Assembly: GCA_002070185.1 (NCBI GenBank)
Contig: MWCT01000003.1
Span: 1 to 64,000 of the forward strand
Direction: 5' to 3'
Length of the DNA: 64,000 nucleotides
DNA from: a candidate division BRC1 bacterium ADurb.Bin183
GTDB taxonomy: Bacteria > Sumerlaeota > Sumerlaeia > MWCT01
The position numbers and the translations under genes are program-made. This document shows positions 18,952 to 27,694 of this stretch, piece after piece (position 1 is the stretch's first letter; every line of letters starts with the position of its first letter). The notes under the pieces are model-generated. The model had not been told where the DNA came from. It searched no databases and saw only the letters and a program-made list of their open reading frames with translations.

Positions 18952-20057
18952 TAGAGGAAAAAAAATCGTTATTCAAGCGCCTATTCGCCCGATTTGATTT
19001 TATATTGTTTATTGTGATTTCCCTCATAACAATTTATGGAGCGTTCGCGATTCATGGCGCAGTCTATAATGTTCCGGGACTTTCGAAATTTTCCGAAAAA
19101 CAAATAATGTGGTTTTTTGCGGCGCTTCCTATTTTTTTAATCATATCTTTTTTGGATTATGAATGGGTTCGGCATTTATGCTGGCCCATGTATCTGATAT
19201 GCATCATCGTCCTTGTGCTCCTTTTATTTTATGGACACAAAGTCAAAGGCGCAAGGAGCTGGTTTGCAATTGGCGCATATAGAATTCAACCCTCAGAGTT
19301 TGCCAAAATTGTGGTCACAATCTGTCTGGCGCATTTTTTGGCATGGAAGGAAAAACCAGTTGCGAGTTTGTGGGACTTGATTGCGCCCGCCGCAATTGTC
19401 GGCATACCCGTGTTTTTAATTCTACAAGAACCTGATTTTGGAACAGCCGTCCTTTTCTTCCCATTATTTCTAATAATGCTTTATGCGGGCGGGGCAAGCC
19501 GCCGCCTGATTTTATTATGCATTCTCATGACCGTCTGGGCGGCATTGCTCGCCTATCCGATGCTCAAACCTTATCAAAAGGCTCGCATTAAAGTCTTCCT
19601 TAATCCCGAACACGATACAAAATGGCATGGCTACAACATTCGTCAGGCGGAAATATCCCTCGGTTCAGGCGGAATCTATGGCAAAGGATGGAAACAAGGT
19701 ACACAAACCAAGTTAGGATTTTTGCCGGAAAGGCACACTGATTTCATTTTTTCCACGTTGGGAGAGCAATTTGGCTTTTCCGGTTGCGTGCTTTTGGTGT
19801 TTTTATACGCCATTGCCGCTTGGCGCGCCGGACGCATTGCCATGCGGGCTCGGGATAAATTTGGACGCCTTTTAGTCACTGGTCTGATTTCCTTATTTCT
19901 AATTCATATCATTTTTAATATCGGAATGTCGCTCCGTTTCTTTCCTGTCACAGGACTTCCACTTCCACTTTTCAGTTATGGCGGTTCCTTTTTGTTGACA
20001 AACTTCATCATGTTTGGGATTGTCCAATCAGTTGGTGTGAAGAAAGTAAATTTTTAG
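18948..20057 (+). CDS. rodA: Peptidoglycan glycosyltransferase RodA (SEDS family)
   Basis: RodA polymerises lipid II into glycan strands during elongation. The 369-residue product has about ten membrane segments and the SEDS signatures RIQPSEFAKI, LQEPDFGTAVLF, ERHTDFIFSTLGEQFGFSG and GLPLPLFSYGGSFLL. The ATG at 18948 is used because it forms an ATGA overlap with mreD and has AAGGG at proper distance; an ATG six bases upstream is possible. No PBP2 gene lies in the window, so its partner transpeptidase must be elsewhere. Confidence 0.96.
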   Translation: MIEEKKSLFKRLFARFDFILFIVISLITIYGAFAIHGAVYNVPGLSKFSEKQIMWFFAALPIFLIISFLDYEWVRHLCWPMYLICIIVLVLLLFYGHKVKGARSWFAIGAYRIQPSEFAKIVVTICLAHFLAWKEKPVASLWDLIAPAAIVGIPVFLILQEPDFGTAVLFFPLFLIMLYAGGASRRLILLCILMTVWAALLAYPMLKPYQKARIKVFLNPEHDTKWHGYNIRQAEISLGSGGIYGKGWKQGTQTKLGFLPERHTDFIFSTLGEQFGFSGCVLLVFLYAIAAWRAGRIAMRARDKFGRLLVTGLISLFLIHIIFNIGMSLRFFPVTGLPLPLFSYGGSFLLTNFIMFGIVQSVGVKKVNF

Positions 20058-20068
20058 GAGGCGCCAAA

Positions 20069-21127
20069 GTGCCTGAAATCGAAAAAACAAGCGAGACCTC
20101 TTGGCGGATAATGATTGTGGATGATGAGGAAGATATCCGCGCATTGATGGCTGCAACTTTTGCAAACACATACGAAATTGTTGAAGCGCACGACGGGCTG
20201 GACGCACTTGAAAAGCTTGAACGATATCAGCCCGACTTCATCATTATGGATGTGATGATGCCGCTCATGAACGGTTTTGAGGCAAGCATTGCCATCCGTG
20301 ATAATCCCAAATTCAACCATCTGCCGATTTTATTTTTATCCGCGCTTACTACACATGAGAATATGACTAAGGCATATCGCGCAGGCGCTGACCTTTATCT
20401 TACAAAGCCGATAGACTCATCGCGCCTTCTTTCAACCGTCCAAAACTTTTTAAAAAAAATAACACATCCCCCCCAGAAAAAAAACTACACCATTGACCAA
20501 TTGCGCGAAACAGCAAAAGCAGGCGTTATTCCAGATACCCGCGCTGCCCAGCCAGCTTCCCCTCAAACAACGCCCCCCTCCTTGCCCAAACAAGCCGAAA
20601 CAGAACAAGTTAAAACAGAATTTCAAACAATCGCAGATAAACAACCCGTTCCCAAACGCAAGGAAAGCCCTTATGTCACGTATAAAGCAGTCCTCCCCCA
20701 CCGTATCATGATTGTTGATGACGATCCCGATATGGTGGATTTTATCAAAGTGTCGCTTCATTCCGCTTTTGAAGTTGTCAGCGCTTCGGACGGTTTGGAA
20801 GCCATCAGAAAATTGGTCGTATATCAGCCCGATATATTCCTCCTTGATATCATGCTCCCCAAGATGAGCGGATACCAGTTATGCCAGTCGCTCCGCCGTA
20901 ATGCCACTTTCTCCAACGCCCCCATTTTGATTGTCTCCGCCAAAAGCACCCAGAAAGATATTGACTACGCCAAAAGGATGGGCGCGGATTCCTATCTGAC
21001 AAAACCATTCACCCCCAAAGAGCTGCTGGATATGATTAATGATTTGATTAAACGGCGTCAGGTTGTTGTCCGCTCCAAGACCCATTCCATTAAAGATATT
21101 AACGAACATGAAATAGAAAAAAAATAA
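20069..21127 (+). CDS. Tandem two-receiver protein without output domain
   Basis: This 352-residue cytoplasmic protein has two complete CheY-like receivers joined by a Pro/Gln-rich linker (about 135-205). Receiver 1 has D18/D19, phosphoacceptor D61 (FIIMDVMMPLMNG) and K113; receiver 2 has D217/D218, D260 (FLLDIMLPKMSG) and K312. No DNA-binding or enzymatic domain follows. The start is a GTG at 20069 with a strong TAGGAGG that overlaps the rodA stop, so it is almost certainly made from the rodA message. Possible roles are a phosphorelay shuttle, phosphate sink or scaffold. The downstream neighbour, 273 bp away, is a signalling kinase fused to Hsp70. Confidence 0.9.
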   Translation: MPEIEKTSETSWRIMIVDDEEDIRALMAATFANTYEIVEAHDGLDALEKLERYQPDFIIMDVMMPLMNGFEASIAIRDNPKFNHLPILFLSALTTHENMTKAYRAGADLYLTKPIDSSRLLSTVQNFLKKITHPPQKKNYTIDQLRETAKAGVIPDTRAAQPASPQTTPPSLPKQAETEQVKTEFQTIADKQPVPKRKESPYVTYKAVLPHRIMIVDDDPDMVDFIKVSLHSAFEVVSASDGLEAIRKLVVYQPDIFLLDIMLPKMSGYQLCQSLRRNATFSNAPILIVSAKSTQKDIDYAKRMGADSYLTKPFTPKELLDMINDLIKRRQVVVRSKTHSIKDINEHEIEKK

Positions 21128-21210
21128 TTGCCGAGGTAAAAGAAGAACGCATTGTAAAGAAAAAGGATAATCATGAGGGAAAAAATTGGTGAAAAAACCT
21201 TTCCATTTTG

Positions 21211-21331
21211 TGTAATAAAGGTTACATTTTAAATGAAAATATTGCAAAATGACAATTTGGAGGAATTACGAAAATGTAACCGTCAATAAATCAGTTGACA
21301 ATGATTTTATAGTGTGTAAAACATTTTTACA
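21211..21331. promoter_or_regulatory. Cluster of TGTAA/TTACA palindromes upstream of the Hsp70-kinase gene
   Basis: Three symmetric arrangements share the same half-site. TGTAA-N6-TTACA lies at 21211-21226. GGTTACATTTT (21220-21230) pairs exactly with AAAATGTAACC (21271-21281). TGTAAAA-CAT-TTTTACA, a perfect 7-3-7 palindrome, is at 21315-21331 immediately before the -24 element of the sigma-54 promoter. The two distal ones sit about 80-150 bp upstream of the predicted transcription start, where enhancer-binding activators usually bind; the proximal one is placed like a repressor or second-factor site. A lone TTGACA at 21295-21300 has no good -10 partner. Confidence 0.5.
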
Positions 21332-21333
21332 GT

Positions 21334-21350
21334 TTGGCATTGAATTTGCT
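21334..21350 (+). promoter_or_regulatory. Sigma-54 (RpoN) -24/-12 promoter
   Basis: TTGGCATTGAATTTGCT carries the invariant GG (21336-21337) and GC (21348-21349) separated by exactly 10 bp, and matches TGGCAy-N5-TTGCT closely. Transcription would start near 21361, leaving a leader of about 40 nt before the ATG at 21401. Sigma-54 promoters need an AAA+ activator bound upstream, and palindromes are present there. An inverted repeat CCCCT-N10-AGGGG followed by CTTTTT (21351-21377) overlaps the predicted start and could act as an attenuator, but it is short. Confidence 0.65.
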
Positions 21351-21400
21351 CCCCTATTTTTTCAAAGGGGGCTTTTTACTCTTTTTATGGCGAAGAATAA

Positions 21401-24400
21401 ATGGAACCAATAGAGGGAAAAATAATCGGAATTGATTTCGGGACGACCAACTCTCTTGCCGCTTATGTGGAAGGCTCCGAACCGGTCATTATATCAAACC
21501 CCGAAGGCGTTCACAAAACACCGTCCGTCGTGGCTTTTCTTGAAAATAAGGAAGTCATTGTTGGAGAGATTGCCAGAAGGCAGGCGCCCACAAATGCCCG
21601 CCGCACCATCCAATCCATCAAACGCCTGATGGGACGCTCCTATTCAGATGTTATCGAATCCGGCGAACAATTTTCGTTTAATCTTCTGGAAAAAGACGAC
21701 CAGATTATTATTGATATTGATGGGATGGGATATCGCCCTGAGCAGATTACCGCCCTTATTTTGCAAAAACTAAAAGAGTCTGCCGAGATGTTTTTGAATG
21801 AGCCTATTCAACAGGCGATAATATCTGTTCCCGCCTATTTTGACGACCTGCAAAGAAACGCTACAAAAGAAGCGGCGCGCCTTGCAGGGCTTGAGGTCCT
21901 TCGGCTCATCAATGAACCGACCGCTGCAGCAATGGCATACGGTCTGGGACGCAAAACAGAAGAAGTCGTTGCAGTTTATGACTTCGGCGGCGGAACTTTC
22001 GATATCTCCATTCTGGAAATCAACAACAACGCCTTTGAAGTCATTGTCTCAAATGGCGACACCCATCTGGGCGGAGACGACCTTGACAATGCCATTGTCC
22101 GCATGATCGCGGATGAATTCCAACGCCAACACGGCGTCAATCTTGCCGACGACCCTGTCACTCTCTACCGCCTTAAAGAAGTTGCCGAAAAGGCAAAATG
22201 CGAACTCTCCATGGCAACCCATACTTTGATTTCGCTGCCTTTTGTGGCTTACAAAGATAAAACACCCATTCATCTGGAAAGGACAATAAGCCGAAGAGAA
22301 TTCGAGGCAATAATCGCCCCATTTGTTGATCGCACTATCAAATGCTGCAGGGACGCCCTTGATGCAGGCGGCGTTGCAAGAAAAGATATTTCAAAAGTTA
22401 TCCTCGTAGGCGGCACATCGCGCATACCATTGGTTCAAGATGAAGTGGAGGACTTCTTTGAAATTGCTCCTTTCAAAGGCGTCAACCCCGATGAAATCGT
22501 GGCACTGGGCGCGGCGACCCATGGCGGCGTCTTTTCCGGCAAACTGGAAGAAGTCGTCCTGCTGGATGTAACACCCCACTCCTTAGGCGTGGAGGTCAAA
22601 GATGGCAAAGTATCCCACATCATTGAGAAAAACAGCACAATCCCCATCAAGGCGGCAAAGACCTTCACCACAACCGAAAATAATCAATCCTTTGTCAATA
22701 TCCACGTCGTGCAAGGCGAAGGCGAAAATACGGAGGATTGCCGAAGTCTTGGCAAATTCACACTGAGCGACATCGAGCCTGCCGCGGCGGGCATACCGCG
22801 CATTAGAATCTCATTTTTCATCAACTCCGACGGCGTCGTTGAAATCTCCGCCAATGATATGGCGTCCGGCAAAGAAAAAAAACTGACCATCACTCACTCA
22901 TTCCTGACATCCGATGAAAAAAAGAAACAAAAATTCCGCAAACGCCAAAGGCTTGCAACGGGTTATGCGCCGCGAACATCACGGGCGGAATCCGCATCGC
23001 AAGACATCATCTACCCCGTAGGCTCCCAAATTGCCCCGGAACCCACTTATGATACCAGCGAATTAAAAGGACGATTCCAACCCGTTTCCGATGCACAGAT
23101 ATCTCCAACAGACACCCCACCTTATCCAACACCGCCCGGAGAAGTAGCCGCACAGCCAATACCTCTTCAAACGCCGCAACCCGCACAACCAGCCACACCC
23201 CGCGAGATTCACGAAGCCTCCACAATTCTTTACACATCAGAGAGTATATCTCAAGCAGCCCAAACCCCGCCAAAGCCCGTGCCAAAACCGCCAACAATGG
23301 CTCCCGAACCCTCAGTCGTTTCCCCCGCGGCGATCCCGCGGCATATCATGCCAATCAATCAGGAACTCCTACTCACCGTTCAAAAAGCCATCGCAAAAGA
23401 AGAACGCAGCGAAGAAGCCCTCGCCTTTTACACAAAATTCTTTGAACATGTCGCCGAACTGCAACAAAAAGGCGTAGATATCCCATCAAGTATCTACCCC
23501 ACCCTTTCCGCCGCTTATGTCCTTTCGCGTTTCCCGGAAGAGGCTCGAAACACCATCCGCTTTTATGAAGAAAGACCGGACAAAGAAACGCCCGATTCCC
23601 TCGAGGCTTATGAATTCCTCATCAAACATTACCCCAATTACAAACTCGCCATCCGCGAACGTGCCTCCCTGTATCAACAATTGAAAAAATACAAGGAAGC
23701 CTTCACAAGCCTTGAAAGCCTGCAAAGACAAGCAGAGGATGAGGAAATCCAGACAACTCTTGAAACCCTCTACGAAGAATATCTGCAAGAAAACAAAGAC
23801 CCCGTGATTGAGTTCAAACTGGTAAAATTATACCTGAAGAAAAACAAACTCGATGAGGCAATCGGAATTTTGCAGAGTCTGGCAAAAGATGAAGGATACC
23901 GACCGCGCGCCCTCAAAATTCTCGGCTTGACCTACTGGCAAAAAAATATGTTCACACTTGCATGGCACACATTCAAACTCCTCCCATCCAGCGCGGAACT
24001 CACCGATATCCTTTACCGCCTTGCCAACGACGTAGAAAAAGTGGGCGACCTCGCAAACGCCCGCGAAATTTATCAACGCATCTCAGACAACGCTCCCAAT
24101 TACAAAGACGTTGCCGCGCGCTGGAAAAAGATAGACTACCGGCTGCAGCTCCAGCAAAAAGAAGCTGAAGGCGCCCGCTCCGTCCCAATACTCGAAAACT
24201 CCCGCTTCCTCGTCTTAGAAGAGGTTAACCGCGGCTCTATGGGCGTCATCTACAAAGCGCGGGATAAAGTTGTCGGCGACATCGTTGCCATCAAAGTCCT
24301 CAACGATTACCTCTGCCAAGACCCCAAAGCCGTTGAACGATTCAAAAGCGAGGCGCGCGCCGCTAAAAAACTCTCCCATCCCTACATCGTCCGAATCCAT

Positions 24401-24973
24401 GACCTATTCGAAAGCGGACGCCAGTTCTTCCTTTCGATGGAATTTATCGAAGGCACCGACCTGAAAAAAATGATCAGCAACAAAATTCAATTCTCCGAAG
24501 AAACCATCACCCAGTATTTCCTCCAAATGTGCGATGCGCTCACCTATGCGCACAGTCTGGGGATTATCCATCGAGATATCAAACCCGCCAATATCATGAT
24601 TTTGCCCTTCAATACAATCAAAATTACCGATTTCGGAATCGCCAAAATACTCAAAAGCGACGCCGTCACACAAAGCGGCACAGCCGTGATCGGAACACCG
24701 CTCTATATGGCGCCCGAACAAATTATGGGAAAGGGCGTAGATGCCCGCACAGACATTTATTCGCTCGGAATAATGCTTTATGAAATGGTCACCGGCAATC
24801 CCCCCTTCTGCCAAGGAAACATCGAATATCACCATGTCCACACCGAACCGCCGGCAATAGAAGGCAACGTTTCAGATAAACTCAAAGGCATCATCACAAA
24901 AATGATCGCCAAATCCCCAGAAGATCGTTTCCAAAGCATTCAAGAAATCTTCCAAACCATCCGCGATACTTAA
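21401..24973 (+). CDS. Hsp70 (DnaK-like) - TPR-like - Ser/Thr protein kinase fusion
   Basis: One 1190-residue frame joins a chaperone to an eukaryote-like kinase. Residues 1-385 are a complete Hsp70 ATPase (IGIDFGTTNSLAAYVEG, VYDFGGGTFDISILE, LVGGTSRIPLVQ). Residues 390-505 are the beta substrate-binding domain (LLDVTPHSLGVEV); the helical lid is missing. A Pro/Gln-rich linker spans 520-650 and helical TPR-like repeats 650-915. Residues 935-1190 are a Hanks-type kinase with glycine loop NRGSMG, K965, HRDIKPAN (D1059), DFG (1077) and APE (1104), all expected catalytic residues. No membrane segment is present. It stands alone after a sigma-54-like promoter, downstream of the two-receiver protein. 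A chaperone-based sensor driving phosphorylation is a reasonable idea but is inference. Confidence 0.93.
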   Translation: MEPIEGKIIGIDFGTTNSLAAYVEGSEPVIISNPEGVHKTPSVVAFLENKEVIVGEIARRQAPTNARRTIQSIKRLMGRSYSDVIESGEQFSFNLLEKDDQIIIDIDGMGYRPEQITALILQKLKESAEMFLNEPIQQAIISVPAYFDDLQRNATKEAARLAGLEVLRLINEPTAAAMAYGLGRKTEEVVAVYDFGGGTFDISILEINNNAFEVIVSNGDTHLGGDDLDNAIVRMIADEFQRQHGVNLADDPVTLYRLKEVAEKAKCELSMATHTLISLPFVAYKDKTPIHLERTISRREFEAIIAPFVDRTIKCCRDALDAGGVARKDISKVILVGGTSRIPLVQDEVEDFFEIAPFKGVNPDEIVALGAATHGGVFSGKLEEVVLLDVTPHSLGVEVKDGKVSHIIEKNSTIPIKAAKTFTTTENNQSFVNIHVVQGEGENTEDCRSLGKFTLSDIEPAAAGIPRIRISFFINSDGVVEISANDMASGKEKKLTITHSFLTSDEKKKQKFRKRQRLATGYAPRTSRAESASQDIIYPVGSQIAPEPTYDTSELKGRFQPVSDAQISPTDTPPYPTPPGEVAAQPIPLQTPQPAQPATPREIHEASTILYTSESISQAAQTPPKPVPKPPTMAPEPSVVSPAAIPRHIMPINQELLLTVQKAIAKEERSEEALAFYTKFFEHVAELQQKGVDIPSSIYPTLSAAYVLSRFPEEARNTIRFYEERPDKETPDSLEAYEFLIKHYPNYKLAIRERASLYQQLKKYKEAFTSLESLQRQAEDEEIQTTLETLYEEYLQENKDPVIEFKLVKLYLKKNKLDEAIGILQSLAKDEGYRPRALKILGLTYWQKNMFTLAWHTFKLLPSSAELTDILYRLANDVEKVGDLANAREIYQRISDNAPNYKDVAARWKKIDYRLQLQQKEAEGARSVPILENSRFLVLEEVNRGSMGVIYKARDKVVGDIVAIKVLNDYLCQDPKAVERFKSEARAAKKLSHPYIVRIHDLFESGRQFFLSMEFIEGTDLKKMISNKIQFSEETITQYFLQMCDALTYAHSLGIIHRDIKPANIMILPFNTIKITDFGIAKILKSDAVTQSGTAVIGTPLYMAPEQIMGKGVDARTDIYSLGIMLYEMVTGNPPFCQGNIEYHHVHTEPPAIEGNVSDKLKGIITKMIAKSPEDRFQSIQEIFQTIRDT

Positions 24974-25143
24974 CCATAAGACGATATATGCGATTTATAT
25001 TATGGGGTTTTCATAAAACCAGTTCCCACTTTGCTGAAACGACGGCTCGTGTGTGATAACATTAAATGCGTTTCAGTATTCTCTTGATTTGGGCGCGGGG
25101 AGAAAGATAGTTATCCCATAATGTGACGATGGAGTAAAACCTG

Positions 25144-26028
<885 letters not shown>

Positions 26029-26047
26029 AAATCATGTTTCAACTCTC

Positions 26048-26932
26048 ATGCATTATATCAGACGCACAATCGGAACCGTCCTCGCCATAATCATCATCTC
26101 GCTTTTTATTTACTACAATTTTTTACGGCGGCGTTGGGATTTTATCATAATCCATCACAGCGCCACAACGTTCGGAAATGTTAGTGTTTTTTACAACGGG
26201 CATAAAGCGCGGGGCGGCGCATGGCTCGGCAACGACCCCATGCTTTATCATCTGGTCATCGGCAACGGGCAAAAGGCGGGCGACGGCGAACTGCAAGCGG
26301 GCGGGCGATGGCTGAAACAGCAACTCGGCGGCGGATGCTCATCCGTAAAAAAACTGATGCAGGCGCGCACAATCCGTGATTTCTTCCGTTCATGGTCGGA
26401 TTATTACAACTTCAAAGGAATCCACATCTGCCTTGTAGGCGATTTAAATAAAACCGCCCCATCCTCCCGCCAAATAGACACCCTCACAAATGTTGTCGAG
26501 GCGCTATGCCGAAAATACCGAATCCCGCCGTGGCACATCATGGGGCATCAAGAGGCGCAGATTTCTTCAACGGCTTGCCCGGGAAAACGATTCCCGCTTG
26601 TTAAATTAAAAAATGAGATTGCCCTGCGCTTGCCTCAGCCCGCCAAGTTAAACCCGACGGGGCTTTTCAATTGGAAAATCCGCCTGATAAATTTTTGCCC
26701 TCTTTTGGGACTTTTTTTCGGCGAGTTTTATTACTCCGGTTTGCTTCTCATCATAAATGCAGGGCTTGCGTATTTATTCATCCGCATCGCGCTGCCGCTT
26801 GCCCGCGCTTCCTTGCCCGCCAAGCTAGATGAAGAAATTGAAAAAGTTGTTGCTCAGGCATTCCATGATAAAGATGAAAATAAGCCTGTTGATATGCCGG
26901 GAAATTTTGAAGAAAAGGATTTGCAATGTTGA
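26048..26932 (+). CDS. Membrane-anchored N-acetylmuramoyl-L-alanine amidase (Amidase_2/PGRP fold)
   Basis: The 294-residue product has an N-terminal membrane helix (about 6-24), an amidase domain (30-190) and C-terminal hydrophobic segments (about 210-260). Zinc-site residues of the T7-lysozyme fold are visible: FIIIHHSATT, YHLVIGNG, GIHICLVGD and the C-terminal GHQEAQISSTACPGK, where the second His and the Cys bind zinc. It should cut the bond between muramic acid and the stem peptide. The ATG at 26048 is chosen because it starts just before the helix; the frame is open further upstream within the preceding gene. The next gene overlaps its stop by 7 bp. Confidence 0.85.
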   Translation: MHYIRRTIGTVLAIIIISLFIYYNFLRRRWDFIIIHHSATTFGNVSVFYNGHKARGGAWLGNDPMLYHLVIGNGQKAGDGELQAGGRWLKQQLGGGCSSVKKLMQARTIRDFFRSWSDYYNFKGIHICLVGDLNKTAPSSRQIDTLTNVVEALCRKYRIPPWHIMGHQEAQISSTACPGKRFPLVKLKNEIALRLPQPAKLNPTGLFNWKIRLINFCPLLGLFFGEFYYSGLLLIINAGLAYLFIRIALPLARASLPAKLDEEIEKVVAQAFHDKDENKPVDMPGNFEEKDLQC

Positions 26933-27675
26933 GCGGACAAATGACTATCGAAGGTCGTTGCGCTGATTGTGTGTTAGACCTGCTTCAATTGAGCGGCAGG
27001 GGACCGGGACGTTTCGGATATTGCAGATTGCGGCGGATTGTGCTCGAGCATCCCTGGGCGATGATCTGCTCGCATTATCAATGTTGGGAGGATCGCCCGA
27101 CGCCGGGAAAACCGCGCATTCTTTTGGAACGACCCACGCAACCCATCCTTGAATACTCATCGCAAAAACCCATTCAGGTTTCGTTTTCGCCTGATGAATT
27201 AAAGGCGCGACATGAAAACGAGGTGGATGACGATATCAAACGGAACGTTGGCGCAGCCGCAACAGCGCAAGAATTTGTGGACGCGCCCACTGAGCGGCAA
27301 TACGACTTGCTAAATGGTTTTCTCTCGGGGTTCAATCCTTATAATTTCACCATCGCCGTCAACGCCCTGCATCATTTTCCCATCGAAGATTTCTCAAAAG
27401 ATAAACAGACCGCGCTTTTGGAAATGCTGCTCTCCGAGGAACGCAAGGCGGACTTGAGCGGAGACCCGGGCATCATCGCCGACAAACTGGCAATGGCGGC
27501 GGGCTGGGCGCTTGCGCGCATCGGACGCGACCTTCCCGCTTACCTCGATTCGCTGAACATCAAAAAAATGAAACCGGATTATGAAAAACGCCTACAGCGC
27601 GCTGCGCTTGAATTTGTGCGCAACCCCAACCTCAAACCGCGGCTCGGACTCTTTTCATTCCTATTCGGTCGCTGA
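26926..27675 (+). CDS. Conserved-looking protein of unknown function with N-terminal Cys cluster
   Basis: This 249-residue soluble product starts inside the end of the amidase gene, with AAGGA 6 nt upstream, so the two are translationally coupled. Its first 55 residues contain five cysteines (C12, C15, C33, C48, C53) in a CxxC...C...CxxxxC pattern near GRGPGRFGYCRLRR and ICSHYQCW, which looks like a zinc or iron-sulphur site. The rest (about 100-240) is mostly helical. I do not recognise the family. The gene faces the 3' end of the giant secreted protein, 19 bp away. Confidence 0.7.
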   Translation: MLSGQMTIEGRCADCVLDLLQLSGRGPGRFGYCRLRRIVLEHPWAMICSHYQCWEDRPTPGKPRILLERPTQPILEYSSQKPIQVSFSPDELKARHENEVDDDIKRNVGAAATAQEFVDAPTERQYDLLNGFLSGFNPYNFTIAVNALHHFPIEDFSKDKQTALLEMLLSEERKADLSGDPGIIADKLAMAAGWALARIGRDLPAYLDSLNIKKMKPDYEKRLQRAALEFVRNPNLKPRLGLFSFLFGR

Positions 27676-27694
27676 TTCAACAAACACACATCGG

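Noticed and set aside
21295..21320. Sigma-70 promoter with TTGACA before the Hsp70-kinase gene
   Set aside because: The -35 is perfect but no acceptable -10 lies at 16-18 bp; the sigma-54 element just downstream fits much better.
25006..25020. Terminator after the Hsp70-kinase gene
   Set aside because: GGTTTT-CAT-AAAACC forms a small hairpin but is AT-rich and no T-tract follows.
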